This document shows, one piece after another, positions 30,256-41,100 of a DNA stretch of 64,000 nt. Positions within the stretch are counted from its first letter, which is position 1. Every line of letters begins with the position of its first letter. The DNA is from Prevotella sp. (lineage in GTDB: Bacteria; Bacteroidota; Bacteroidia; Bacteroidales; Bacteroidaceae). The stretch is from contig JALETQ010000058.1 of NCBI GenBank assembly GCA_022781445.1, forward strand, positions 1 to 64,000. Direction: 5' to 3'. Both the position numbers and the translations under genes were made by a program. The notes under the pieces are model-generated. The model worked only from the letters and a program-made list of their open reading frames with translations, was not told where the DNA came from and searched no databases.

Positions 30256-30316
30256 CCGGCATCTTTCAGCCGTTTGTTGCCTGCCGAAGACTTGCAAACG
30301 GGCCAAAAGATGCCGG
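30256..30316 (-). terminator. Long stem-loop downstream of the 1513-aa gene (terminator or cruciform)
   Basis: CCGGCATCTTTCAGCCGTTTG ... CAAACGGGCCAAAAGATGCCGG, ~20-bp imperfect stem. Confidence 0.55.
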
Positions 30317-30370
30317 GAAAGTCAGTGTTCGCCCCCGAAAGAGCGACACAGCGTCGTCACGATCAAGGCA

Positions 30371-33300
30371 TCAACGCTTCACGACATTGACAATCTTGCC
30401 GTTATCGTTGAATTTCACCACATAAAGACCGCCGCGCAAATGAGCATAGACACCCTTGCCCTGTGCCACGAGCGCACCATCGGCCGTATAGACGGTCACA
30501 TCGGCTTCCATGAGTTGTGCTTCGCTGATGACAGCCGGGTTGATGGCGGTGAGCGATGCGAGGTTGGAAAGCGGCGATTCGACGGATCCGTACATGACGG
30601 TCATGTAGTAACTGTCGGCCGATTCGGCCCTGCCCTTGTCGGTATATCGCGTGTCGGTCTTCGGCAACCGGGCGATGCGTTCGCCGTTGCGATAGAGATT
30701 GAAGCCCGTCATTTCCGGGATGTTGAGCTTCTCGGGACTGTAACGAACGGCATCGACGAGCAAGCCGAATATATCTTTCGACACACAACGGATGGCAAAA
30801 TGGCGGGCACCTTCGGGCAAATCGGCTGTAAATTCCGCCCAGGCGAGTCCGGCTTCATAAGTCTTCAAAGACTTGAAGTCCTCGACGGCAGTACCCGTGG
30901 TGGAGTAAAGCACCTCGAATTGTTCGTTGCCATATTCGTTGGTAAGCTCGCGAGCTTGGAAAGAGATGGTCTGTGCCTTGCCGTTCAAAGGAGGAGATAT
31001 GAGCCAGTCGTTGTTCTGCGGCTGCTCTTTGGTGGGCACGGTGCTGAAGCAAAGGAGGAACTGGTCGCCCGAATAGGGAGCGATGAAAGCGGCCTCGTCG
31101 GGTTTGGACATATCGAATACGTCGGCAGGACGGAACACGATGTAAGCCATGGGACTGCCCATGTTGGGGAATTTGTAGCTCTCCCAGCCGTAAGTATTTC
31201 CTGCATCACCGTCGAAAAGTTTCCAGTCGCCCCATGAGCCTTCGTGTACATCAGCGCTGATACCGCCTGTACTGAATCGCGGGAAGGTGGTCTCGTCTTC
31301 GAAATCTTCGGTGACGGTGAGACTGCCGGAACTCTCGGTAACGGGAGCCGTCCATGTGAGCATCACGTCAGCACCCTCCTGACTCGCCCTGAGGTCGGTG
31401 ATGGCAGGCACATCGTTCTGCAATACCTTCACTTCCATTGCAACATGATTGTCGGTCTGATATTGATCGCCTGCATAGTCTGCCTTCACTTTCACGGTCA
31501 TCTTCTCGCCATCAAACACCGTCGGTGCATAGTTGAAAGTGTAGGCTGCCACACCGTCATAGGCTTTGAGATTCATGAGCTTGTCGGCAGCCACTTCATC
31601 GACCTGCTTGTCGTTGACGAAGAATTTCACACTGTAGTCGGCAGGAGCCACATCTTTGGAACCGGCATTCGCCACGCGGGCCTGTATCTGCAGGTATTGT
31701 CCCACCTTACACTTATCGACGGCCTTGGCTTGCACGCTGATATCGTTGTCGAGAAGGTCGTACATCCTGATGTTGTCAACGTAAGCTCCCGACCCCACGG
31801 TTTCGCCTTTGACGGTCACCATGAGCAGGATGTAGTTTTCTTTCAACAGTGTTGAGAGGTCAACGACAGCCGTTTGCCATTCACCGGCGGAGGCTGTACC
31901 GAGGTCGATGGTCTTGAGTACGACGGGTTCGGCACCCGATTGTCCCTTGTCGGCGGCGATAACGATGCTGCCTTTCGATTGGGAAGCCGCCTGATAGTTC
32001 ATCACCAGTGTAGGCTTCTTGGTGTCGGCAAGGGTGTATTTGGATGTACCGAAAGTAGAACTGTCGCCCGACTTCTTGGCAAAGAAACCCAAACTGCCGT
32101 TGTCACCGTCGGCAGAAATAGCGTCGTAGATACCCCATTTGGTTTCTCCGTCACGTTTTTCCCACATGAAATTGCTCAGATGAGTATTGGCAAACGACTC
32201 TTGGAAGGGCAATACCCGACTCACGCCTGCCACAAGGCTTGCCACAACGCGTTCGCTCACACCCACCTCGTTGAAGGCTTCGATGACAAGTGCTTCCTGA
32301 CGGTCGTCGCCTTCATCGACTTTCTTGTCTTTCACGGTGTAAGACGTTTCGGTGATATCGGCAATCTTGTCGCCCAGATAGCCTTCTTCGTCAATGCCGT
32401 AGATGGTGTATTTCACACCTGCCGGATCGACATATCCACCGTTTGTACCCACATTGACAGCATTCCAGCTCACGGTGAAAGTACCGTCACCGTTATCAAC
32501 GGCCTTGACGCCGCCGGGAGCTGCAGGTTTGTCGGCACCCACATACACGGACTGTTCGACTGTTTCGCCTGCACCCGATTCGTTATAAGCCACCACAGCG
32601 TAGGTGTAGAGGCCGCTCTTGGTGATACTTTCATCGGTGAACGAAAGTTGAGCACCCACGGCAGGAGCATCGAAAGTTTTGATGAGTTGGTCTTTGTCAC
32701 GATAGATTTCGACCTTCGTGATGTTGGTCAAATCCATATTGCTCATGGTCTTTGTCGGTGTTTTGAAAGCCACGGTGGCACCCATGGCACCATTGGCTGC
32801 GGGCGTAACGGTCATATTGGTCACCATTCCCGGAACATCGAGCGACAAACCATCGCTGATCACGAGGTTCTTGAGCTTGGTGCGATATTGGAACGGGGCA
32901 CTGATGTCATGGAAACCAATGTGATAGATGCCGTCTTCCTTGGGCAACATCGTCGTCTTGATGGTTTGATAGCCTTTGGTGTTGAAGTCTGTGGCTTCCA
33001 TCAATATCTCGGTCATGCCGGCAACATCGGGAGTCTTTCCCCATTTCACTTCCACCTTCTGGGTAAAGTCGGACAGTCCGGCGGAGAGGTCAAAGCTCAC
33101 TTCATAACGCTTACCGCCTTGCAGACGAATCGCGGGAGTGAACAACCAGTCGTCGTTCGGAAGGCTGACATTGAAGCTGATGGAAGCGCAATCGTAGTAG
33201 AACTCCCATATCTTGCCGTCGTTGTTGCCGTCGAACGTGGTGTAAAGGTTGAAGTTTTCGGCCTCTTCGAAACTCTCTTGGTAGGGAGGAACGATGGCAT

Positions 33301-34912
33301 CGCCCACCTTGATGCGGTTGGAGAAAGCCTCGGCACTCTTCATCTTCCTGCTGCTTGCCACAACGCCATAGTAGCAGTTGCGGAGCTTCGTGAGGTCGAT
33401 GTTTTCCTGAATGGTGTTCTCCTTGATGTTGGCAGCCACGATTTTGTGTTCGGGATAGCGGTAAATCGTGTAAGTGAACTTACCGGTATCGACCATGCCG
33501 CCATGCACACCCGTCGCACCGGGAGCCTTCCACGTGACGGTGGCATTGTTGTCGTTGAGCGTGAATTTCACGTCGGTGACTTCCTCGGGATTGTCATAAC
33601 CCACATATTCGCTCACCTTCCGCTTGGCACCCAGACCGGTTTCGTTGGCCGCTGCAACCACAAAGGTGGTCATGCCGTCGGGCAAGGCATCGATGACAGC
33701 TTCGACGGTCTCGCCAGCCGGAGCGGTGGCCTTCACCTTTTCGACATCGTTGCACACGATGGTATATTCCAGATTACCGGTCAGTTCGGTTTGTTCGTCG
33801 TAGGTCATGGAGGGCATCAAGAAGCTCACAAGCACCCGGTTGGGATTGGTTTCATCGACCGACACATCGAGATCTGTCACGGCACCCGGCGCTTTCTCGG
33901 CTGCTTCGGGAGCCGGAATGGTCAGCGACACGAACTCTTCCGAGTTTTCAAATTCGTAAACAGGTTCCATCGCTGCCGTCTTGGTATCGACGGTATAGAG
34001 TACGGAGTTGCCTTCACTGTCGATTGAAGCCCAATACATGATGTTGGTCGACGGATCGATGACAGCACTCTGGGCATATTTGGGCATGAAGGTGGTGTTG
34101 CCCACTTTCTCCATGTCGCCCGTAGCCTTATCCACTTTATACAGGTCGCCTGCCGGATCGATGGCAAACAATTGTCCGTTGCTGTCGACGGCAATGACAA
34201 TGAAGTTCTTATCAATGGTTTTGATGTCCTTGCGTGTCCATGTCTTATAGTCCATCGACGCAAAAACAAAACTCTTTCCGTCAGTCGAAAGGAAAGACCC
34301 GTAAGCCAATTGGGTAATCGGATCGTAAACAACGGCACTGCCGGGAGCAATGTCTTGCGGAGTTCCCGTTTGATTTTCAAGGGTGAAAGTTTCACTGTTT
34401 AAGTTATAGACATAACGCGAAACGAAGAAGGTACCATATAAAACACTGTAGTTAACGAAATAATAATCCGAATCTATGAGTACCCCACCACCATTGGCAT
34501 TGAGTTTTTTATTGATGGTGATGGGCATGATTTCGGTTTCTTCTTGCGCCCGAAACTCATAAAAGCCATATTTTTCCTCACCATCTTCCCATTGATTGTT
34601 GAAAATCATCATCCCCCAGAGGCGGGCAGCTTTATCACCCACATAGCTTGGCCCCACAGCCTTCACAGGCACCTTAAGATTCTTGACTTTCAAGGCAGGT
34701 ATGCCTTTCTGCCTGTTGGGGGGTTCCATGTCGAGCAAGGCGGGACATGTTTCAGCGAGGATTCTCTGTCTGTCGGCTGAGGACAACTGACTCCAAGGCT
34801 TTGCTTTCGTCGTTCGAGGATTCAAAGACTGTTGTGCAAACACAGGCAAAGCCGCTGCCGCCATCAAAGTAACGATGAGGGCAGACATGAACGTACGGAT
34901 ACTTTTTCTCAT
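30371..34912 (-). CDS. Fibronectin type III / choice-of-anchor J surface protein
   Basis: Signal peptide; repeated FN3-like modules (PGGVKAVDNGDGTFTVSWNAV); choice-of-anchor J segments (PYQESFEEAENFNLYTTFDGNNDGKIWEF...DDWLFTPAIRLQGGKRYEVSFDL). Confidence 0.88.
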   Translation of the reverse strand: MRKSIRTFMSALIVTLMAAAALPVFAQQSLNPRTTKAKPWSQLSSADRQRILAETCPALLDMEPPNRQKGIPALKVKNLKVPVKAVGPSYVGDKAARLWGMMIFNNQWEDGEEKYGFYEFRAQEETEIMPITINKKLNANGGGVLIDSDYYFVNYSVLYGTFFVSRYVYNLNSETFTLENQTGTPQDIAPGSAVVYDPITQLAYGSFLSTDGKSFVFASMDYKTWTRKDIKTIDKNFIVIAVDSNGQLFAIDPAGDLYKVDKATGDMEKVGNTTFMPKYAQSAVIDPSTNIMYWASIDSEGNSVLYTVDTKTAAMEPVYEFENSEEFVSLTIPAPEAAEKAPGAVTDLDVSVDETNPNRVLVSFLMPSMTYDEQTELTGNLEYTIVCNDVEKVKATAPAGETVEAVIDALPDGMTTFVVAAANETGLGAKRKVSEYVGYDNPEEVTDVKFTLNDNNATVTWKAPGATGVHGGMVDTGKFTYTIYRYPEHKIVAANIKENTIQENIDLTKLRNCYYGVVASSRKMKSAEAFSNRIKVGDAIVPPYQESFEEAENFNLYTTFDGNNDGKIWEFYYDCASISFNVSLPNDDWLFTPAIRLQGGKRYEVSFDLSAGLSDFTQKVEVKWGKTPDVAGMTEILMEATDFNTKGYQTIKTTMLPKEDGIYHIGFHDISAPFQYRTKLKNLVISDGLSLDVPGMVTNMTVTPAANGAMGATVAFKTPTKTMSNMDLTNITKVEIYRDKDQLIKTFDAPAVGAQLSFTDESITKSGLYTYAVVAYNESGAGETVEQSVYVGADKPAAPGGVKAVDNGDGTFTVSWNAVNVGTNGGYVDPAGVKYTIYGIDEEGYLGDKIADITETSYTVKDKKVDEGDDRQEALVIEAFNEVGVSERVVASLVAGVSRVLPFQESFANTHLSNFMWEKRDGETKWGIYDAISADGDNGSLGFFAKKSGDSSTFGTSKYTLADTKKPTLVMNYQAASQSKGSIVIAADKGQSGAEPVVLKTIDLGTASAGEWQTAVVDLSTLLKENYILLMVTVKGETVGSGAYVDNIRMYDLLDNDISVQAKAVDKCKVGQYLQIQARVANAGSKDVAPADYSVKFFVNDKQVDEVAADKLMNLKAYDGVAAYTFNYAPTVFDGEKMTVKVKADYAGDQYQTDNHVAMEVKVLQNDVPAITDLRASQEGADVMLTWTAPVTESSGSLTVTEDFEDETTFPRFSTGGISADVHEGSWGDWKLFDGDAGNTYGWESYKFPNMGSPMAYIVFRPADVFDMSKPDEAAFIAPYSGDQFLLCFSTVPTKEQPQNNDWLISPPLNGKAQTISFQARELTNEYGNEQFEVLYSTTGTAVEDFKSLKTYEAGLAWAEFTADLPEGARHFAIRCVSKDIFGLLVDAVRYSPEKLNIPEMTGFNLYRNGERIARLPKTDTRYTDKGRAESADSYYMTVMYGSVESPLSNLASLTAINPAVISEAQLMEADVTVYTADGALVAQGKGVYAHLRGGLYVVKFNDNGKIVNVVKR

Positions 34913-35234
34913 ACCTTATTGTTTTTGGTTAAACTTAACTATTAGAACTAAGACGGAATTTCTAATGACCGCAAATATAGCAAATATAGTTTAATTTACA
35001 AGACTTTTGATGTCATTTATTTACAAAAATGACATCATTTGTTAGTAATTATCACTAAAAACGCATACATCCCGACACTTTCATCCACAAAACCACTCCT
35101 CTCAACACGCAAAAACAACCTTCTTAAGCTCTCCGAAATGAAGAGCCGGACGAATCGAAAGGTGAATCTCACGAAAGAATCACACAACTATTTGATTACC
35201 AAAATATTATCACCTCATCTATCTTTTCGAGCCA

Positions 35235-35314
35235 AAAGGGCAGGTTTTACCACCCGAAAGGATAGGTTTCGCGTGATGAAAGGACAGGTTTTGGAAGGAA
35301 AAAGGGCACGAATC
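35235..35314 (+). repeat. 22-bp-periodic array, 4 units
   Basis: AAAGGGCAGGTTTT (35235), AAAGGATAGGTTTC (35257), AAAGGACAGGTTTT (35279), AAAGGGCACGAATC (35301); spacing exactly 22 bp. Confidence 0.88.
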
Positions 35315-35463
35315 TGAAAAGGAAGAGTGCCGTGTGATCCCGCCGGTACGGCATCGGGGATGCGGAGATGTGTTGCCGGTCATGAGAAAAGGCACAGGAA
35401 ACCGACCGGAAAATCCGGCCAATCGACTGTGCCTTGGGTATGCAGATGACGTGAAAAGTGTCG

Positions 35464-37125
35464 TCAATATTTGAACGAACTGCCGCCGAGGAACTCGCGC
35501 AACAGACTCGTGGGCGGCAGCTGGCGCGCAGGAAGCGGTGCAAAATATTTCAGGAATTTGCTCAGCCGGTAGGCTTCGGCATGTTCGACGACGTTCTCGG
35601 GTACAAGGTCGAGGAGTGGTTCGGCTTGCTGACGGATGACCGCCAGTTCGTAGATCATGGCTGTGTTGAACATCGCATCGGCATTTTCCTGATACGGGAA
35701 TATCCATTTGTTTTCGCCGGCACGCACGCTGGGCCATCGGCGGATGGTTTCCTGTGCGCTCACGCCACGGTATTTGTGATCGCGGACGATGCGCCTGAGC
35801 AAGCGGTTGTCGGTGGTGGGGATGTAATTGTGTTCGTCGAGCAGGATGGTCGTCAGTGCAGAGGCATACAATCTGAACTTCATCGTGTCGGAAATGGAAG
35901 CCGTGAGGTCGGGGTTGAGGGCATGGATGCCTTCCACCACCAACACCTCGTTCTCTCCGAGGCGCAGCCGCCTTCCGCTTTTTTCGCTCTTTCCGGTCTG
36001 GAAGTTATACTTCGGCAGCTCCACTTCATCACCTTTGAAAAGCGCATTGAGCTGTTGGTTGAGCAAAGGAATGTTCAGTGCGCAGATACTTTCGAAGTCG
36101 TAGTCACCCGATTCGTCGAGGGGCGTCTTGTCACGGTCGAGGAAATAATCGTCCAGACTGATGGGAATGGGGTGTATGCCGTTGCAGAGCAGTTGCACCG
36201 ACAGACGTTTGCAGGTGGTGGTCTTGCCACTCGACGACGGTCCGGCAATCAATACCATGCGCACATCACCCCGGTTGGCAATCTCTTCTGCCACGTGCGC
36301 GATCTTCTTTTCCTGCAAAGCCTCCGAAATATTGATGATATCGGTAGCCATTCCTTGCGCCACGGCTTCGTTGAAGTCGCCGACGGTACTGATGCCCAGA
36401 ATGTTTTGCCAGCGATGATGTTCCTGAAAAATATCGAACATCTTGTCCTGCCGCACCAGCTCACCGAGTTTCGACGGGTCGTTTTGCGAAGGAATGCGCA
36501 GCAGGATGCCGTTATAATAAGGCTCCAACCCGAAGAGTTTGAGCTGACTGGTGTTGGTGAGCAGCGTTCCGTAGTAATAATCCACGTAGTCATCAATCTG
36601 GTAATAGAGCGTGTAAAGCCTGCCGGTACTCTTGAGGAGTTTGACTTTCGACTCTGCACCACGCCGGCAAAATATGTCGATGGCCTCTTCGGTGGTACAT
36701 TCGAAACGGCGGATGGGAATGCCTGCATCGATGATTTCCTGCATGCGGGCGCGCAGTCGTTCGACATCCTGCGGCATAACGGTGCGTCCGATCTTCAGAT
36801 CGCAATAGTAACCGTTGGACACCGGGATGTCAATGACCGCACAGCCTTCGGGGAAAAGGTCGTTGACCGCCTTGCACAACACGAAGAACAAGGTACGCGT
36901 ATAGGCGCGGTTGCCCGACGATGAGGTGAGGTCGAGAAACTCGACATCCTTGCTGTGGTACACACGGAAGTTCATTCCTTCCACCTTGTTATTGACCCTT
37001 GCACTCACGGGACCGTAAGGCAAGCCTACATCAAAGCGACGATATACATCCCAAAGAGACGTACCTATATCGAAATATTCCTGCTTGTCATTGTTTTTGC
37101 AACGTATGCTGATTTGGCTTCTCAT
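35464..37125 (-). CDS. Nucleoside kinase: N-terminal TGS/ThrRS-like region fused to uridine kinase/PRK-type domain
   Basis: Walker A VLIAGPSSSGKTTTCKRLSVQL; SLDDYFLDRDKTPLDESGDYDFESICALNIPLLN; LVVEGIHALNPDL. Confidence 0.92.
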   Translation of the reverse strand: MRSQISIRCKNNDKQEYFDIGTSLWDVYRRFDVGLPYGPVSARVNNKVEGMNFRVYHSKDVEFLDLTSSSGNRAYTRTLFFVLCKAVNDLFPEGCAVIDIPVSNGYYCDLKIGRTVMPQDVERLRARMQEIIDAGIPIRRFECTTEEAIDIFCRRGAESKVKLLKSTGRLYTLYYQIDDYVDYYYGTLLTNTSQLKLFGLEPYYNGILLRIPSQNDPSKLGELVRQDKMFDIFQEHHRWQNILGISTVGDFNEAVAQGMATDIINISEALQEKKIAHVAEEIANRGDVRMVLIAGPSSSGKTTTCKRLSVQLLCNGIHPIPISLDDYFLDRDKTPLDESGDYDFESICALNIPLLNQQLNALFKGDEVELPKYNFQTGKSEKSGRRLRLGENEVLVVEGIHALNPDLTASISDTMKFRLYASALTTILLDEHNYIPTTDNRLLRRIVRDHKYRGVSAQETIRRWPSVRAGENKWIFPYQENADAMFNTAMIYELAVIRQQAEPLLDLVPENVVEHAEAYRLSKFLKYFAPLPARQLPPTSLLREFLGGSSFKY

Positions 37126-37212
37126 ATCTTCATAATATACTTTGTGGGTGTAAATTTACACAAAAATAACGACCGAGGCGACAAGAATTTCCCTAATCTT
37201 TTCAAAAATAGT

Positions 37213-37220
37213 TACCTTTG
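37213..37220 (+). promoter_or_regulatory. -7 element (TACCTTTG) for the O-methyltransferase
   Basis: TACCTTTG 32 bp upstream of ATG 37252. Confidence 0.55.
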
Positions 37221-37251
37221 TGGCAGTAAAACTCCCAAACAGAACAACCCG

Positions 37252-37893
37252 ATGACCGACACCCGTCAGCTGCTCGAACAATATGTGCTCGACCACATCG
37301 ATCCTGAAGACGACTATCTCTACCGCCTCTATCGTGCCACCAATGTGCATCTGCTCCACGGACGCATGGCAAGCGGGCATCTGCAGGGACGGTTGCTGAA
37401 GATGCTGGTGCAAATGGCACGTCCCCAAAATATCCTTGAGGTGGGTACCTTCAGCGGCTACTCCGCCCTCTGCATGGCAGAAGGACTGGACGGCGGCGGA
37501 CACCTGTGGACCTTCGAAATCAACGACGAACAGGAGGAATTCACGCGTCCGTGGATTGAAAAGTCTCCCTATGCCGACCGAATCACCTTTCTCATTGGCG
37601 ATGCCGTGACCGAAGCTCCTCGTCTGGGCATCACCTTCGACATGGTGTTCATCGACGGCGACAAACGTTCGTATGTCGAATGTTACGAAATGGCATACCG
37701 GATCACCAACCACGGGGGCTTCATCATCGCCGACAACACCCTCTGGGACGGGCATGTCGTGGATCCTGCATACACCAAAGACCAACAAACGGCAGGCATC
37801 CGTCGCTTCAACGATCACATCGCCGCCGACAACCGTGTCGAGAAGGTCATCCTCCCCCTGCGCGACGGTCTGACCGTCATCCGCAAGAAATGA
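37252..37893 (+). CDS. SAM-dependent O-methyltransferase
   Basis: RPQNILEVGTFSGYSALCMAEGL...FDMVFIDGDKRSYVECYEMAYRITNHGGFIIADNTLWDGHV. Confidence 0.94.
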   Translation: MTDTRQLLEQYVLDHIDPEDDYLYRLYRATNVHLLHGRMASGHLQGRLLKMLVQMARPQNILEVGTFSGYSALCMAEGLDGGGHLWTFEINDEQEEFTRPWIEKSPYADRITFLIGDAVTEAPRLGITFDMVFIDGDKRSYVECYEMAYRITNHGGFIIADNTLWDGHVVDPAYTKDQQTAGIRRFNDHIAADNRVEKVILPLRDGLTVIRKK

Positions 37894-38167
37894 TTCTGTC
37901 ACAAACGTTTCAGACACAACGGACGGTCATATCACGGGAAACGTAATGTTTTTTGCGGAAACAATCAAGAATTTTTTGGTATCACGACGAGATACGCGAC
38001 AAGAAAAGAAAGGGTAAAAACAGCCCGGATACAACTTCATCAGGGAGTTTCAGGCAACCGGAATTTGCCACATTAAACAAGAAGTGTTTTTGTTTTTTCA
38101 GTTAAAATTATAGAGAAAACCGATATTTTTGTACCTTTACGGCTTGATTTTCAAACCAACACTACCA

Positions 38168-41100
38168 ATGAAAAATAAAACTAAGTTTATCGCGACAATC
38201 ATGATTGTCGTATCAACTGCGCTTTCCTGTGGGGCGCAAGAAGGCATGAAGAAACTGAAACCTCCCTTTTTGCCGTTCAAGAACAACCGGGCAAGCCTGC
38301 TGAAAGAGCGCAAGAAGTCTGCCGATTTCTTGCCTTCATCTTTCTACAGACCCGTCACCGGGATCAAGAAAACACCACAAACGAAAGACAAATTGTTACC
38401 GATGGCTTCGACCGACAACATCGGCAACCGAAAGAAAGTGCTTCCGGCTCCCTCCAACCGTGAGCTGTGGGCAAATGTCACAGGTGACAACCTGAGCGGC
38501 ATATACTCCTTTTCGCCCACCCGACCTGTTGCATTCAGCCGGCTGTCCGACTACGGTTACGCCACTTTCAACGGAGGTGCGGCAATCGTCGACGACAAAT
38601 TGCACGGCATTTATTACGACACAAGTTATGCCGACATGGGCTTCATCCTCGTTTATCACCTCGCTTTCGACACCGAATCATGGGAACTCACCACACAACC
38701 CGAACAGCTTGAAGGCTATTCCATGATTGCTCAAGAAACGGCCACCGATCCCGTGACCGGCGAAGTATTTGGTGCTTTCCTCAAAAACGACGGCACCGGT
38801 TACGAGTGGGGAGTGGCAAATTACAACACGCTCACCCGTACTGCCATCGCTCCGGTGGAGAACGTCTACCTCGCATTGGGCATCGACAGCAACCAAAAGG
38901 CATTTGGCGTGGCTGCCGACGGAAACCTTTACTGCATCGACCGTGTTTCGGGTGAAGAAAAACTCATCGGCAGCACAGGATTGTCGCTGACGGCTGCCGA
39001 CGGAAAAGTGTATCCGCAAAGTGGCGAGATAGACCCCAAGGACAATACATTCTATTGGGCTGCCACGACCGGCGACGGGAAAACGGCTCTCTACCGCGTC
39101 GATCTTGCCACGGCAACGACCACCGAAGTGGGCAGCATCGGCAACGGAACATCGGTTCTCGGCATGGTTGTTCCCAAGCCGAAAGCCGAAGACGGAGCCC
39201 CCGCAGAGGCTCAAAATCTGAGTGCCACCTTCACGGAAGGCAGTACCGACGGCTCGATTTCCTTTACAGCCCCGACCCATACATTCGGCGGTTCGCCGCT
39301 GACGGGAACTCTGACCTACACCGTTTATGCCAACGACAAGGAACTTTCTGCCGGCGAAATTCAAGCCGGTTCCTCAAAGTCGGTTACCGTTTCGGTCGAA
39401 GAAGGCGTGAACCTATTCACCGTCATCCTCGGCAACGAAGTGGGAAAAAGTCCCAAAGCCAAGCTGAGCCGGTATGTGGGCAACGACATTCCGACAAAAG
39501 TCACCCGTCTGAACGCCATCGCCGACACCGACGGAAAGGTCACCTTGACATGGAACGCCCCCACAACCACGCTCCACGACGGCTATCTCGGCAAACTGAC
39601 TTACGACATCATCCGCATCAGCAACCACGAAACGGCCGAAGTGGCGAAGCAAATCACCGGACAAACCTTCACCGAACAGCTGCCGCTTGGCGAGCTGAAA
39701 GGACATATTTACGCCGTGCGTGCCACCAATACTTCCCAAACGGGAGAATGGAAGTACAGCAACAGCCTCGTCATCGGCAAAGCCCTCGAACCGCCTTTTG
39801 CCGATAACTTCGACAATGAAGCCGATGCGGCACTGTATGCCGTCATCGATGCCAACGAAGACGAAGCCTCATGGCAATGGGACAAGGACGATTATACGGG
39901 GCAAACGGTGTACCGATACCACTGGAGCGACACCGAAGATGCCGACGACTGGTTGCTGCTTCCGCCACTCGAACTTCGACAAGGCAAGAACTATACTCTC
40001 AGTTTCAAGGTGAAAAACAACGGCAGCGATTACACCGAACGCTTCGAGGTGGCATATGGCACCTCACCAAACATCGACGCATTCTCCACCCGACTCATCC
40101 CGCCAACGGATGTCAGGAACGAAGAATTTGAAACTATCACAGCAGTATTGACACCCACAAAAGACGGTGTCTATCATCTGGCATTCCATGCTTTATCGCC
40201 TGCCGGCGGCTATTATCTCAACATCGACTCGCTCAGCCTGACAACAACGGCCGACAACCGGGCTCCCCAAGCACCGACGAATCTCAGCGGCTCATTCGAT
40301 CCGAAGGGTGCCTTGCAAACCTCGATCGGCTTCGTTGCCCCGACAAAGTCGATCGACGGCAAGCCATTGACCGCCATCTCCAAAATCGAAGTACGCAACG
40401 GCATCCGCAGAATACGCACTTTCGACAACCCGATGCCGGGCAGCAAGCTCGAAATGGTCGACAATGAAGCCACAAACGGTGACAACAATTACACCATCAC
40501 GGCCTTCAACGAATATGGAGCGGGTGCCCAGGCCTCCTTGTTTATTTATGTCGGACAAGATATTCCGGCAGTTCCCGAAGTACAAGCCTTCGACCTTTCT
40601 CACGCGGCACTGCTCGATTGGGAAACCGTGAAAGGTGTCAACGACGGCATCATCGTCCCCGAAGACATCACCTATCATATATATAATGTAAGCGAAAGCG
40701 GCTTCCTTGCCGACAAGATAGGCACGGCGACAGGCGGCAGCACCGAATTCACCGTCGAAAACCTCAACACCAACGAGGGCAATCAGCGTTACATACAGTG
40801 GGCTGTCAACGCAGTCAACAAGGCAGGAGCAAGTGGTTACGGCGTGGCTTCCATGATTGTGGGCAAGCCCTACACCCTTCCATTCCACAACAGTTTGAAA
40901 GATGCAACCTTGGAGAACCAATTCCTCGCCCTCGAAGCTCCCGACGACAAAGTCGTTTGGACGGCAACACGACAGGCAGCGTCCGACAATGACGGCGGAT
41001 GCCTTGTCTTCGCACCCGCACAAGCCGGCACCTCGACCATCAGCACGGGTAAAATAGCCATCGAGAAAGGAATGAAGCCAAAGCTCATCTTCGACTATCA

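Noticed and set aside
31874-34027. 717-aa plus-strand ORF
   Set aside because: Antisense shadow of the 1513-aa surface protein; no coherent domain.
35235-35314. CRISPR array interpretation of the 22-bp repeats
   Set aside because: Cores are ~14 bp with 8-nt spacers, units are degenerate, always about four units, and no cas genes are present; not CRISPR geometry.
35458-36924. 488-aa plus-strand ORF
   Set aside because: Antisense of the nucleoside kinase gene.
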